Shown: positions 9,594 through 21,823, counted from the stretch's first letter. The stretch: DNA of 64,000 bases from Shewanella fodinae (GCF_014651955.1 NZ_BMXW01000004.1:124001-188000); one strand, 5' to 3'. Notes: generated by a model not told the origin, from the letters alone. Program-made: numbers and translations.

Positions 9594-10172
9594 ATGTTAT
9601 TGGTTATCGATAATTACGATTCATTTACCTACAACCTGGTGCAATATTTCCAGCAGCTCGGCGCATCGCCGGTGGTTTACCGTAATGACGCGCTCACGGT
9701 GGCAGAGGCATTGGCGTTGCAGCCGACGCGTTTGGTGATCTCACCCGGCCCTTGCACCCCTGATGATGCGGGCATTTCATTGGCATTAATTGAACAACTG
9801 GCGGGAAAAATTCCATTGCTGGGGGTGTGTCTCGGTCATCAAGCCATCGCGCAGGTATTCGGTGCTCGGGTCATCCGCGCTCAGCGCGTGATGCATGGTA
9901 AAACATCCACTATTCAGCACAGTGGGCAACGACTATTTCGCAACCTGCAACAACCACTTACCGTCACCCGTTACCACTCTTTGCTGGTGCAGTCATTGCC
10001 CGCGGGCTTTGTGCTGGACGCTTGGTTTGATGATCCACATTGGGGACGGGAAATTATGGCAATTAGCCAGCCGCAGCAGGCATTGTTTGGTGTGCAGTTT
10101 CATCCTGAATCGATAATGACCCAGCAAGGGCATGAGCTATTGGCTAATTTTCTGGAAGCGACTGTTGCTTGA
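9594..10172 (+). CDS. pabA: Aminodeoxychorismate/anthranilate synthase glutamine amidotransferase subunit
   Basis: Class I glutamine amidotransferase of 192 residues that supplies ammonia to a chorismate-using partner (PabB for folate, or TrpE for tryptophan). Visible features: [12 protein letters not shown] at 6-17, the oxyanion strand [12 protein letters not shown] at 49-60, the nucleophile Cys79 in GVCLGHQAI, and the His-Glu pair in FHPESI near 170-172. The length fits PabA/TrpG. PabA and stand-alone TrpG are hard to separate by sequence; there are no trp genes nearby, which favours PabA. The partner pabB is not in this window. Confidence 0.9.
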   Translation: MLLVIDNYDSFTYNLVQYFQQLGASPVVYRNDALTVAEALALQPTRLVISPGPCTPDDAGISLALIEQLAGKIPLLGVCLGHQAIAQVFGARVIRAQRVMHGKTSTIQHSGQRLFRNLQQPLTVTRYHSLLVQSLPAGFVLDAWFDDPHWGREIMAISQPQQALFGVQFHPESIMTQQGHELLANFLEATVA

Positions 10173-10318
10173 CAAGACCATTGTTCGCTAACAAGCCTTT
10201 ACAAGTTTCCCTGCGCGCAGCGCTCACTCATCGCTATCAATGTGATATAACTGGCGCTGTTAATAAGTCCTGTTCCGGTTGCCAACACCGGAAAATCTCA
10301 CAATAAAAAGGAATGCGA

Positions 10319-12802
10319 ATGAAAACCCTCGTGCGTCATGTAGGGCTCAGCGCCTTGGCTCTGGCGGTACTCAGCGGCTGCGCCGCCACTCAGAGCAGTG
10401 CCCCTGCGCCAGCTATTACCAATACTGTAATCAGCCAGCCATTGTTGGCTCCCCCCAGTGCCGACAAACCGCTGACATTAGAACAGATCATGGCGGATCC
10501 TGATTGGATGGGTGTCAGTGCCGCAGGTGCCTATTGGAGCGATGATGCTAAATCGGTGCTGTTTTATCGGCAGCCGAGTGCGTCACCTTTGCGGAGTTAT
10601 TATCGCCTTGGCATAGCCGACGGCGTGACCGAGGAACTGCAGCTGAGCCAGCTACATCTGGCATCGCAACGCGGTGGCGTGCTGAGTCAAGATAAAAGCC
10701 GCAAAGCCTATATTTATCAGAACAACCTGTTTGTGAAACAGCTCAATAGCGGCAAGATTACGCAGCTCACCCGTCAAAGCAATAACATTGACGGTGTGCG
10801 TTTTCTGACTAACGGCGATTTGGTGTATTGGCAAAACACTCGGGTTTTCCGCATCCATCAGGGCTCCGGCATGGTGGAACAGTTGGCTGACATCCAGTTT
10901 GCTAAAGCTCCGGACGGCGTGAAAGACCCAGACACTTTTTTGGCAAAACAGAATCAGCGCTTGATCAAATTTGTTGCCAAACAGCATGACAATGCCAAGG
11001 CGCTGGAGCAATACAAAGCGCAACTGCAACAGCAAGATCCTACGCTGGCGGCCAAGCCGTTTTATCTGGGTGAAAAAGATACCTTGGCAGAACTGAGTGT
11101 GTCACCCGATGGCCGTTATCTGTTTTTGGTATTGCAGGATAAAAGTTACAAAGGGCGCACTGATGCTGACGTGATGCCTAATTACCTCGATGCTCAGGGG
11201 CACATCGGCATGGTGCCGGTGCGCGCACGGGTGGCAGAAGACAAACTGCCGGGGCAGCGGTTTGTGGTGTTGGATCTGCAGACTCATAACCAGAAAGATG
11301 TGACGCTCGAAGGACTGACTGGCTACAACGAGGATGTGCTGGCAGCCGTGAAGGCAGAAAACGCCAAAGCGCAAGGTAAGGATTACCACAGCGAACCTAA
11401 GGTCCGTAACATCCGCTTGATTGAAGATTGGGGCTGGGAGCAAAGTGCTATTCAGTGGCAAGCCGACAAAAATACTCTAGCCGTGATGCTGGAAGCCACA
11501 GACAACAAGGACCGTTGGATTGCAACAGTCGATCTCAACAACGGCCAATTCCACACCCAGGAGCGGCTGCACGATGATGCTTGGATCAACTATGACCACA
11601 ATCAGTATGGTTGGTTACCGGGCACAGATACCTTGTTTTATCTGTCAGAAAAGACTGGTTATTCACAGCTTTACTTGAAACCGCTAGGCGGCAAGGAGAA
11701 AGCGCTTACCCAGGGTAAGTTTGTGGTGAGTGATATCACCCTAAGCCCCGATAATCAGTACCTCTATTACAAGGCCAATAAGGCGCATCCCGGCAAGTAC
11801 AATGTCTATCGGGTGAACTTGAACAGCGATAAAGACGAACAGCTGACCCATTGGACCGGTACACTGGATTATCAACTGAGTCCCAAAGGCGATGCCTTGC
11901 TGCTGACAGCTTCGGCACTAACACAGCCGAATGAGTTATATCTGCAACCTATTGGCGGTGAACTGAAACAACTGACTCACGATACCAGCAAAGCGTTTGC
12001 CGATTATCCATGGCAGGCGCCACAGATTATTGCAGTTCCCTCAAATCATGGTGCTGGTAAGGTCTATGCAAGGCTGTATTTGCCCCAGGGGTTTGATGCT
12101 AAGCGGGCTGATAAATATCCGGCCGTGATTTTCAACCATGGTGCCGGTTATCTGCAGGAAGTGCACTATGGCTTCTCTGATTACTTCCGCGAATTCATGT
12201 TCAACAATTTGTTGGCGCAGCACGGCTATGTGGTGCTGGATATGGATTATCGTGGTTCCAAAGGTTACGGTCGCGATTGGCGAACGGCTATCTATCGTAA
12301 CATGGGGCACCCGGAAGTTGATGATCTCAAAGATGGTGTGGCCTGGATGGCCCAACATGCCAATATCGACACCAAACGAGTCGGCACTTACGGCGGCTCC
12401 TATGGGGGGTTCTTGACCTTTATGTCGCTATTTACCGCGCCGGATCTATTCCAATGTGGTGCCGCATTAAGACCGGTTGCCGACTGGGCACACTACAATG
12501 CGCCCTATACCTCCAATATTCTCAACACCCCTGACGATGATCCGTTGGCTTATAGCCGCAGTTCGCCGATTGAACATGCACAGGGTTTGAAAAATCATCT
12601 GCTTATTCTAGGCGGTATTGAAGACGATAACGTGTTCTTCCAAGATAGTGTGCGGATGGTGCAGCATCTGATTGAGTTAGAGAATCCTCACTTCGATATG
12701 GCCTACTATCCAGTAGAGCACCATGGTTTCCGTCAGCCTTCCAGTTGGTTGGATGAATACCGCCGCATTTTGCGGTTGTTTGAAACTGATCTGAAGCGCT
12801 AA
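10319..12802 (+). CDS. Secreted S9 family prolyl oligopeptidase-type lipoprotein peptidase
   Basis: Serine peptidase of 827 residues, probably a periplasmic lipoprotein: after the basic start MKTLVRH a hydrophobic stretch ends in a lipobox LSGC. The middle (about 60-560) shows beta-propeller repeats with DPP-IV/acylaminoacyl-peptidase flavour (LSVSPDGRYLFLVL, ITLSPDNQYLYYKA). The C-terminal alpha/beta hydrolase has GGSYGGF with nucleophile Ser694, an acid in GGIEDDNV near 770, and the catalytic His in VEHHGF near 803. I preferred ATG 10319 over ATG 10313 because AAAAGGA sits right against the first and six bases from the second. It probably cleaves short peptides in the periplasm. A terminator follows. 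Confidence 0.9.
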   Translation: MKTLVRHVGLSALALAVLSGCAATQSSAPAPAITNTVISQPLLAPPSADKPLTLEQIMADPDWMGVSAAGAYWSDDAKSVLFYRQPSASPLRSYYRLGIADGVTEELQLSQLHLASQRGGVLSQDKSRKAYIYQNNLFVKQLNSGKITQLTRQSNNIDGVRFLTNGDLVYWQNTRVFRIHQGSGMVEQLADIQFAKAPDGVKDPDTFLAKQNQRLIKFVAKQHDNAKALEQYKAQLQQQDPTLAAKPFYLGEKDTLAELSVSPDGRYLFLVLQDKSYKGRTDADVMPNYLDAQGHIGMVPVRARVAEDKLPGQRFVVLDLQTHNQKDVTLEGLTGYNEDVLAAVKAENAKAQGKDYHSEPKVRNIRLIEDWGWEQSAIQWQADKNTLAVMLEATDNKDRWIATVDLNNGQFHTQERLHDDAWINYDHNQYGWLPGTDTLFYLSEKTGYSQLYLKPLGGKEKALTQGKFVVSDITLSPDNQYLYYKANKAHPGKYNVYRVNLNSDKDEQLTHWTGTLDYQLSPKGDALLLTASALTQPNELYLQPIGGELKQLTHDTSKAFADYPWQAPQIIAVPSNHGAGKVYARLYLPQGFDAKRADKYPAVIFNHGAGYLQEVHYGFSDYFREFMFNNLLAQHGYVVLDMDYRGSKGYGRDWRTAIYRNMGHPEVDDLKDGVAWMAQHANIDTKRVGTYGGSYGGFLTFMSLFTAPDLFQCGAALRPVADWAHYNAPYTSNILNTPDDDPLAYSRSSPIEHAQGLKNHLLILGGIEDDNVFFQDSVRMVQHLIELENPHFDMAYYPVEHHGFRQPSSWLDEYRRILRLFETDLKR

Positions 12803-12826
12803 CTGAGACAAAAAGCACATGCTGAC

Positions 12827-12858
12827 AAACAGGCTCCTTAGGGGGCCTGTTTTTTTTC
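12827..12858 (+). terminator. Intrinsic terminator after the S9 peptidase gene
   Basis: Arms AACAGGC and GCCTGTT enclose a loop of about ten bases and are followed by eight T residues. It sits 25 bases after the stop codon. Confidence 0.85.
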
Positions 12859-12940
12859 GTTCATATCCGTTGTTATCGCAATATCACTGGCGTTTCTTGG
12901 TAGGAATACATATAAAATGTATTAATGATTCGGATTTTCA

Positions 12941-14113
12941 TTGGCTGCAGCCAAGGGGACCATTACACAGGTGGTAGCGTCGATTTCCGGCGGGCTAAAA
13001 CCCGCGCCAGTGGCGGCACTGGAACAGAAGTTCCTGCAACAGCTGATTATGGGAACATCAACTAACACCCCGGTGTGGGATGACCCAGAACCGGAACTGG
13101 AAGCCGTTGCGTTTAAACTGGAAATCGAGCGGGAAGCCGCACTGGCACGCATCGCTAAGAAACAGCAGAGCAAGCTGCTCGCGCAGCAAATTAATGGCCA
13201 GTTGCACATGAGTTTGAAAGCCGAGCTGGCAAACCAACTGGCGTCAGCGGAGGTGATCCAACATTTGAGCCCGGTTTCAGATAAGCATCTGTTGTTACTG
13301 GAGTTGCTACATTCCTCAAAACTGGATCTTAGCCGCTTACGGCCGATCATCGACGGCCAGGTTTGGTTGGCCCGTGATCTGACCAACATGGTTAACAGCC
13401 CGGTATTTGGTGCCAGAAAACCTCAAAATAGCGACCTGCAGGTGACTGATCTAAAACTGGTTCTTGGTTATATCGGCTTGGATAATCTGCGTTTACTGAT
13501 CCCCTTCTACCTCTGTCGACACTGGTTGCCGCTCGGCCATACCAGCCTGTTGTGGATTAATCGTAAATTATGGCGTTATGCGCAGATCCAAGGGGTGGCA
13601 GTCAGAGCACTGGCAGCGCTGCACGAACAGGATGGTGCACTGTTGTATTCCTTAGCACTGATGCGGCAATTGGGGGCTTCGGTCATCTTAGGGATCGGGG
13701 CTGCGATTTTTGAACAACTGCGTGGTAACTGGTTGCGTGAAGCCAGCAAAGCGCGGGATAAAGAGTTGTATGATGCGGTGGCGGTCAGTGAGTTCCCGGC
13801 AGCAGAGATTTGCCAGCAAGTCGCCGAGTTAGGCATGCAACTGAACTGGCAGTTACCGCAATGGCTAGGATTTGCTGACAGTGAACTGGTATTGCAATTA
13901 CGGGCGTTGCAGGATCTCGCCGGATTTGAACAGATGTCGCTGACAGCGCAATTAGTCGCCAAAGCTAGCTGTTATGTACAGGGTTTGCTGCTCGAGGAAG
14001 CAAACCAATTAAGTTTCCGAGATAAACAGTTACTGCATAGTTATTATGAAATGAGCGAACAGGAACTTATCCGGCTGCAGGGGCAGAACTATCGCAAATT
14101 GACGCTGTTCTGA
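12941..14113 (+). CDS. HDOD domain protein
   Basis: 390 residues. The central part (about 95-300) resembles the HDOD fold, an HD-like helical domain lacking phosphohydrolase residues and used in signalling proteins: SPVSDKHLLLLELLHS, RDLTNMVNSPVFG and VTDLKLVLGYIGLDNLRLLIP are characteristic. The C-terminus (AKASCYVQGLLLEEANQLSFRDKQLLHSYYEMSEQ) fits the end of such domains. The start is uncertain: an in-frame stop lies at 12926, the first option is TTG 12941 with a poor Shine-Dalgarno, and GTG 12971 has AGGGGA about 11 bases upstream. It stands alone, between a terminator and the AST leader. Specific role unknown. Confidence 0.8.
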   Translation: MAAAKGTITQVVASISGGLKPAPVAALEQKFLQQLIMGTSTNTPVWDDPEPELEAVAFKLEIEREAALARIAKKQQSKLLAQQINGQLHMSLKAELANQLASAEVIQHLSPVSDKHLLLLELLHSSKLDLSRLRPIIDGQVWLARDLTNMVNSPVFGARKPQNSDLQVTDLKLVLGYIGLDNLRLLIPFYLCRHWLPLGHTSLLWINRKLWRYAQIQGVAVRALAALHEQDGALLYSLALMRQLGASVILGIGAAIFEQLRGNWLREASKARDKELYDAVAVSEFPAAEICQQVAELGMQLNWQLPQWLGFADSELVLQLRALQDLAGFEQMSLTAQLVAKASCYVQGLLLEEANQLSFRDKQLLHSYYEMSEQELIRLQGQNYRKLTLF

Positions 14114-15748
<1,635 letters not shown>

Positions 15749-15794
15749 AAAGCGTTCAGGACGCAGTTACACCCTGACCTTTACGCTTTCCCCG

Positions 15795-15820
15795 TATCCG
15801 GCGTGCTTATACGCCGGATA
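15795..15820. repeat. REP-like hairpin between astC and astA
   Basis: TATCCGGCGT and ACGCCGGATA form a perfect 10-bp stem around a 6-base loop. No T run follows, so it is not a standard terminator. The sequence resembles bacterial extragenic palindromes and could stabilise the astC message or tune astA expression. Confidence 0.7.
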
Positions 15821-15847
15821 TTCAGTGGGGACACAGGAGAGTTAACC

Positions 15848-16867
15848 ATGTTGATAATCCGGCCTATTTGCCAGTCTGATTTTGCTGCTCTGCGCTATAT
15901 TGCCGAAGCCTCCGGCCACGGCTTTACCTCTTTACCCGTCAATGATGAGGTGCTGGCTGCCAAAATTCGTCGTGCCGAAGTCTCGTTCAATAAGTCTGTC
16001 AGCAAGCCCTATGATGAAAGCTATCTGTTTGTCATGGAAGATACTGACAGTGGTGAAGTTGTCGGCACTTGCGGTATTGAAGGTGCCGTGGGCATGGAAG
16101 ATGCCTTCTACCACTACCGTATTGGCACCGAAGTCTATCATTCGGCACAAATTGGCGTACGCAATGAAGTCGAAACGCTAACTTTGTGCCATGACTACAC
16201 TGGTGCGGCAGAACTGTGCACCTTATTTCTGCGCAAGGATTACCGTAAGAGTACCAATGGCCGCTTACTGTCTCGCTGTCGTTTTTTGTTTCTGGCACAG
16301 CATCCGTCGCGTTTTGGTGACACGGTGATTGCCGAGATGCGGGGCGTCAGTGATGGGGCGGGTAATTCACCTTTTTATGGCTGGTTACAACAGCATTTTC
16401 TCGGTATTGATTTTATTGAGGCGGACTATCTGTCTGGCCTTGGGCAAAAAGCTTTCATGGCCGAGATGATGCCCCGTAGTCCAGTGTATCTCTGTCTGTT
16501 GCCAGAGGCGGCTCAGCGGGTGATTGGCGAAGTACACACCAATACCCGTCCAGCCCTGAGTTTGCTTCAGGCGGAAGGTTTCCGTTGCCGTGGTTATGTC
16601 GACATTTTTGATGGCGGTCCAACGGTTGAGTGCAACCTGCAGGAGATCCGCGCAGTACGCGACAGCCGCTTACTGACCGTTACAGTTGGCGCAATGGCCG
16701 AAAGTGGCGATAAATACATTGTTGCCAACACACAAGTGGCCGATTTTCGTGCGACGGCATTGTCACTTAATCTGACAGCTGAAAGTAATCAGGTCACACT
16801 GTCCCCCCAGTTAGCCCAAGCATTGCGAGTTCAGTCCGGGCAGCAGGTACGGATCTTACCCATTTAG
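15848..16867 (+). CDS. astA: Arginine N-succinyltransferase
   Basis: 339 residues. It transfers succinyl from succinyl-CoA to arginine, the first step of the AST route of arginine catabolism. The N-terminus (MLIIRPICQSDFAALRYIAEASGHGFTSLP) is diagnostic for AstA. Further family features: LCTLFLRKDYRKSTNGRLLSRCRFLFLAQHP near 125-155, AEMRGVSDGAGNSPFYGWLQQHF near 165-187, EVHTNTRPALSLLQAEGF near 230-248, and YVDIFDGGPT near 252-261. I chose ATG 15848 because ACAGGAGAG lies just upstream; an upstream in-frame start would add 15 residues through the hairpin region. It is followed by astD after 9 bases. Confidence 0.96.
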   Translation: MLIIRPICQSDFAALRYIAEASGHGFTSLPVNDEVLAAKIRRAEVSFNKSVSKPYDESYLFVMEDTDSGEVVGTCGIEGAVGMEDAFYHYRIGTEVYHSAQIGVRNEVETLTLCHDYTGAAELCTLFLRKDYRKSTNGRLLSRCRFLFLAQHPSRFGDTVIAEMRGVSDGAGNSPFYGWLQQHFLGIDFIEADYLSGLGQKAFMAEMMPRSPVYLCLLPEAAQRVIGEVHTNTRPALSLLQAEGFRCRGYVDIFDGGPTVECNLQEIRAVRDSRLLTVTVGAMAESGDKYIVANTQVADFRATALSLNLTAESNQVTLSPQLAQALRVQSGQQVRILPI

Positions 16868-18337
<1,470 letters not shown>

Positions 18338-18344
18338 ATTTGTT

Positions 18345-18370
18345 AGGAAGCCATTTGTTGCTTCCTTTTT
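18345..18370 (+). terminator. Terminator or attenuator between astD and the DUF1338 gene
   Basis: AGGAAGC and GCTTCCT pair around an 8-base loop, followed by a run of T. It sits seven bases after the astD stop codon, so the next gene may be transcribed partly by read-through or from its own promoter. Confidence 0.7.
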
Positions 18371-18426
18371 ATATGTCGTCGCGGGGGCGCTATATAGCGG
18401 CGGCAGGTCAACATCAGGAGGATTTT

Positions 18427-19227
18427 ATGCATCAGGATATCGATAACCTGTTTGCTGCCATGTGGCAGGACTATATCTCCATGACACCCTCGGCGGCAAA
18501 GGTGCATCAGCTGCTGGGGCATGGCAAGGCGATTATCAATGATCATATTGCGCTACGTACCTTTAATCTGCCGAAAGTGAAGTTGGAAGTACTGGCAGCG
18601 CATTTTGAGGCGTTGGGTTACCAGGCTTGTGGCGACTATGTGTTTGAGCAGAAAAAGCTGCGCGCCAAGCATTTTGAACATCCTGATGACACCCAACCTA
18701 AGGTGTTTATCTCCGAACTGCTGGTGGAGCAATTTAGCCCTTGGCTGCAGCAGACAGTGGCGCAACTGGTGGCGCAGATCCCTGAAGATGCCACTAGCGC
18801 CGATGATTTTCTGTATTCTGGCCGTCATTGGTCGATGGATTACGCCACCTATTCGCGTCTCCTTGAAGAAAGCGAATATGCCGCTTGGGTCGCGGCTTTT
18901 GGTTATCGTGCCAACCATTTTACCGTGTCGGTAAATCATTTGGCTGGATTCACTACGCTGCAGGCCGTGAATGATGCGTTAAAGCATGCGGGATTTGTGC
19001 TCAACAGTGCTGGTGGCGAGATTAAAGGCTCTGCAGCGGTGTTGCTGGAACAATCGTCCACCATGGCCGACCGTATTCCTGTGTCCTTTGGTGAGCGTAC
19101 GATGGAAATCCCTAGCTGTTTTTATGAATTTGCCCTGCGTTATCCTAAAGCGGACGGCAAGCTTTACACTGGTTTTGTTGCGGCATCAGCAGACAAAATC
19201 TTTGAAAGTACCAACGCTAAAAGCTGA
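18427..19227 (+). CDS. DUF1338 family protein, 2-oxoadipate dioxygenase/decarboxylase-like
   Basis: 266 residues. DUF1338 (HglS/YdcJ) proteins are Fe(II)-dependent enzymes of the vicinal-oxygen-chelate type; HglS of Pseudomonas turns 2-oxoadipate into D-2-hydroxyglutarate in lysine catabolism. Features visible here: NDHIALRTFNLPKVKLEVLAAHFEALGY near 39-66, whose His is a candidate metal ligand; ANHFTVSVNHL near 162-172, a second His; and CFYEFALRYP near 227-236, with a Glu ligand candidate. The start at ATG 18427 has CAGGAGG upstream. This is the short form of the family. Its place behind the AST genes, rather than with lysine genes, is suggestive but not proof of a role in arginine or related keto-acid breakdown. 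Confidence 0.85.
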   Translation: MHQDIDNLFAAMWQDYISMTPSAAKVHQLLGHGKAIINDHIALRTFNLPKVKLEVLAAHFEALGYQACGDYVFEQKKLRAKHFEHPDDTQPKVFISELLVEQFSPWLQQTVAQLVAQIPEDATSADDFLYSGRHWSMDYATYSRLLEESEYAAWVAAFGYRANHFTVSVNHLAGFTTLQAVNDALKHAGFVLNSAGGEIKGSAAVLLEQSSTMADRIPVSFGERTMEIPSCFYEFALRYPKADGKLYTGFVAASADKIFESTNAKS

Positions 19228-19244
19228 CTTTAAACAGTGCTTAC

Positions 19245-19268
19245 AAGCCTTCCATTAGGAGGGCTTTA
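19245..19268 (+). terminator. Probable weak terminator after the DUF1338 gene
   Basis: AAGCC-T-TCC and GGA-G-GGCTT pair around ATTA with one mismatch; only a short TTTAA follows. It lies 18 bases after the stop codon. Confidence 0.5.
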
Positions 19269-19419
19269 AGCCTGTGACATACACCATAGTGCGACTACAA
19301 CGGTTACATGTTTTGAGTTGCACTTGTTATGCGTGCAGCAATTGACGCTGCTTGTTACGCTAAAAAGCGTTAATCACATACACAAAAGATGACCGCGACA
19401 TCTGCTCGAGGAAAAACAG

Positions 19420-20772
19420 CTATACAATGCTTTCTTTGTGCTTGGGCACCTGCAAGAGTACCTTCAACCCGCCCAATGATGGACTGCGCTCAAAGGATAC
19501 CTGTAACTGGTACTGTTCACAGATATCCTTAACAATGGATAGCCCCAGGCCATGACCCGCCACCTCTTCGTCCAGACGTTTACCGCGGCGGGTGAGTTTA
19601 GGCAGGTCTGTTGGTGGCACGCCGGGACCATCGTCCTCAATGGTGATCTGGATGTCGCCCTGTTGCAGCCAGATACGGATCAGTACCGTTTCGTTAGCCC
19701 ATTTGGAGGCGTTGTCCAATAGATTGCCAAATAACTCCATACCGTCCTCTCGGTGGATTGGCAGTCGTGGCACCTGTTCACTGATATCAAACTTATAGTT
19801 GACCTGCTTTTGGTGGTGTACCTTACCCATGGTCACACATAAGCTGTCCAAATCACGGGGGATAACCATTTGTGCTGCGGGTAACATATCGCCAGTAATG
19901 CGGGCTGCGGCCAACTTGCGCTCGATCATCTTGTGGATCTGATCCAGTTGTTGTTCCAGTGCGGCTGCGGTTTCTGGATCTTTTAAGCCTAGCACTTCCA
20001 CCTGCTGTCGCATAACCGCCAGCGGGGTTTTCAGTCCATGACTGAGATTACCAAGGTTATTACGGCTGCGTTGGATCTGATTGCTGGTGTATTCCAACAG
20101 TTCATTATAGGTTTCCGCTAGTGGCTTGATCTCAGCGGGTACGCTTGCTAGCGACAACGATGAGCTCTGGCCTTCACGCAGTTTTGCCAAGGCATGCTTC
20201 ATCTTGGTCACTGGTTTGAAGGACTGACGCAGGCTCAAAAAGATGCCGAGGATCATCACCAGCAACGTTGTCAGATTGACGGTTAATTTAGCTCCGTAGA
20301 CCTCTGTGAATACCTTGCGGCCAATACTGAGATCCTGAGCCACGGTGATCGTTGGGTTACCATGCGCGCCAGCAATGGCGGGTAGCCCTCTGGATAACAG
20401 TTGAATATCATGATGTTGCGGTCCCTTTGCCTGCCATACTCGGCTTTCCCCCGGTGCCAGCGGCGTAATATCCAGATGTTTGTCCCAAAGTGAACGGGAG
20501 CGAACTTCAATGTCGCCCAAGTTGAGCTGATAATAACGGCCGGAATAGGCGGGATTATAGAAGCCAGACAGCTGGCTTTTGTCCACCAACACTTCATCAT
20601 GCCTGATGTCGCTGGCAAGTATGACTTGCTCCAGATCTTCATGGAGGCGATCGATGATGGAGTCGTGGAACGCTTGGCGTAACATCGATTCAATAAAACC
20701 AAGGCCAATAAGCGAACTGAGCAGTACAAGAGCGGTCAGCCATAAAGTGAGCTTGGTTTTTATTGACATCAT
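19420..20772 (-). CDS. Sensor histidine kinase, PhoQ-like
   Basis: 450-residue membrane kinase of an OmpR-type two-component system. A first membrane helix lies at 8-28; a periplasmic sensor of about 130 residues follows, then a second helix near 165-185 (TTLLVMILGIFLSL) and a HAMP-like linker. The phospho-acceptor His is in NLSHGLKTPLAVMRQQ near 242; ATPase boxes are N (ELFGNLLDNASKWA, near 345), G1 (IEDDGPGVP, near 385) and G2 (GHGLGLSIVKDI, near 410). HGLKTPL is typical of the PhoQ branch. Its start overlaps the response-regulator stop by 4 bp. The signal is unknown; divalent cations or antimicrobial peptides are possibilities only by analogy with PhoQ. Confidence 0.9.
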   Translation of the reverse strand: MMSIKTKLTLWLTALVLLSSLIGLGFIESMLRQAFHDSIIDRLHEDLEQVILASDIRHDEVLVDKSQLSGFYNPAYSGRYYQLNLGDIEVRSRSLWDKHLDITPLAPGESRVWQAKGPQHHDIQLLSRGLPAIAGAHGNPTITVAQDLSIGRKVFTEVYGAKLTVNLTTLLVMILGIFLSLRQSFKPVTKMKHALAKLREGQSSSLSLASVPAEIKPLAETYNELLEYTSNQIQRSRNNLGNLSHGLKTPLAVMRQQVEVLGLKDPETAAALEQQLDQIHKMIERKLAAARITGDMLPAAQMVIPRDLDSLCVTMGKVHHQKQVNYKFDISEQVPRLPIHREDGMELFGNLLDNASKWANETVLIRIWLQQGDIQITIEDDGPGVPPTDLPKLTRRGKRLDEEVAGHGLGLSIVKDICEQYQLQVSFERSPSLGGLKVLLQVPKHKESIV

Positions 20773-21446
20773 GACAATTGCGTACCGTGGAAGATATAAC
20801 CTTGGCCGCGGCGGGTTTCAATGGCGCTTTTGCCAAGTTTTTTACGCAGATGGGTCACGTAGACTTCAACGACGTTACTCTCTTTTTCGTCGTCGAATTG
20901 ATACAGCTTATCGCTCAGTTGCGCCTTGGATAACAGTTTTTTAGGTGACATTAGAAATATCCGCAACAGCCGGAACTCCATTGCGGTCAGTTCAAAACAC
21001 TGTTCATTGACGGTCACAGTCTGCTCGGTTTCATCCAAGACTACACCGCCAAAGCTCAGTTGTTTACTGGGGGTGGTTGCACGACCGTGGGTTCGGTGAA
21101 TAACTGCTTGTAAACGTGCCAGCAGTTCCTGGGTATGAAAAGGTTTACCGAGATAGTCATCTGCACCAGCATTAAAACCTTCAACCTTTTCATGCCATTG
21201 GCTACGGGCCGTCAACATAATCACCGGCGTGTTAATGCCACGCTGGCGCCAACTCTGCAATAGTGCCAGTCCGTTGCCATCGGGCAGACCAATATCCAAA
21301 ATGACACAATCATACTGGGTTTCTTTGATCAGATAGTCGGCATCGACTGCTTTGGCAGCCACATCAGTAACATAGCCAGCAACTTTCAACTGTTTCACCA
21401 GTTCGTTTACCAGCAAATCATTGTCTTCAACGAGGAGCAGTTTCAT
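20769..21446 (-). CDS. OmpR/PhoP-family response regulator
   Basis: 225 residues. Receiver domain with the acidic pair in VEDND near 6-10, phospho-acceptor Asp51 in CVILDIGLPDGNG, the conserved Thr in MLTAR and Lys in LGKPF. The C-terminal winged helix shows LTAMEFRLLRIFLMSPKKLLSKAQL and VEVYVTHLRKKLG, the DNA-binding end of the family. I took ATG 21446 (MKLLLVEDN), which matches the family N-terminus, rather than a start at 21500. The start overlaps the end of the PepSY gene by 20 bp, so the three genes form one unit. Confidence 0.94.
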   Translation of the reverse strand: MKLLLVEDNDLLVNELVKQLKVAGYVTDVAAKAVDADYLIKETQYDCVILDIGLPDGNGLALLQSWRQRGINTPVIMLTARSQWHEKVEGFNAGADDYLGKPFHTQELLARLQAVIHRTHGRATTPSKQLSFGGVVLDETEQTVTVNEQCFELTAMEFRLLRIFLMSPKKLLSKAQLSDKLYQFDDEKESNVVEVYVTHLRKKLGKSAIETRRGQGYIFHGTQLS

Positions 21447-21771
21447 AAGGATGGCACTCTTCAGGTAACGGTTGACCATCATGTTCACCGGTACTGGCAT
21501 TCAGATCCAGTCGCAGCAGGGTGTCCTGGTCAATTCTAATCAGTAAATCATAACGCCATTTGTCGTCTTGCTGGTAGATATGTGCGTCAACCAATTGCCC
21601 ATAACAGAAATGTTGCAGTTTGGATAAGGTGGTATCGAGGGAGAGTATTTCGCCGGTGCGGACGAGTTCTTTGGCAATGTTGTGATCTGCTTGCAGGTGT
21701 AAACTGGCGACATTGGCATGGGTGATAACAGGTAATAGCCCTGCCCAGCACAGTTGATTCAGCCAGCTCAT
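21427..21771 (-). CDS. PepSY domain protein, exported
   Basis: 114 residues. A short N-terminal hydrophobic segment (residues 1-22) is probably a signal peptide. The rest is one PepSY-like module, with KELVRTGEILSLDTTL near 34-50 and RYDLLIRIDQDTLLRLDLNASTGE near 70-95. PepSY proteins often restrain or inform a membrane partner; their genes commonly sit next to PhoPQ-like pairs. I chose ATG 21771 because CAGGAG is six bases upstream; GTG 21777 directly touches that motif. It is the first gene of the PepSY-regulator-kinase unit and follows the crp terminator. Confidence 0.82.
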   Translation of the reverse strand: MSWLNQLCWAGLLPVITHANVASLHLQADHNIAKELVRTGEILSLDTTLSKLQHFCYGQLVDAHIYQQDDKWRYDLLIRIDQDTLLRLDLNASTGEHDGQPLPEECHPYETAPR

Positions 21772-21783
21772 CAACACTCCTGA

Positions 21784-21823
21784 AAAACAAAAAAGTGACC
21801 AAGATTTACACCTCGGCCACTTT
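21784..21823 (-). terminator. Intrinsic terminator of crp
   Basis: Read on the minus strand, AAAGTGGCCGAG pairs with CTTGGTCACTTT around an 8-base loop (with two G-T pairs) and is followed by TTTTTTGTTTTT. It lies 34 bases after the crp stop codon and directly before the PepSY start. Confidence 0.88.
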
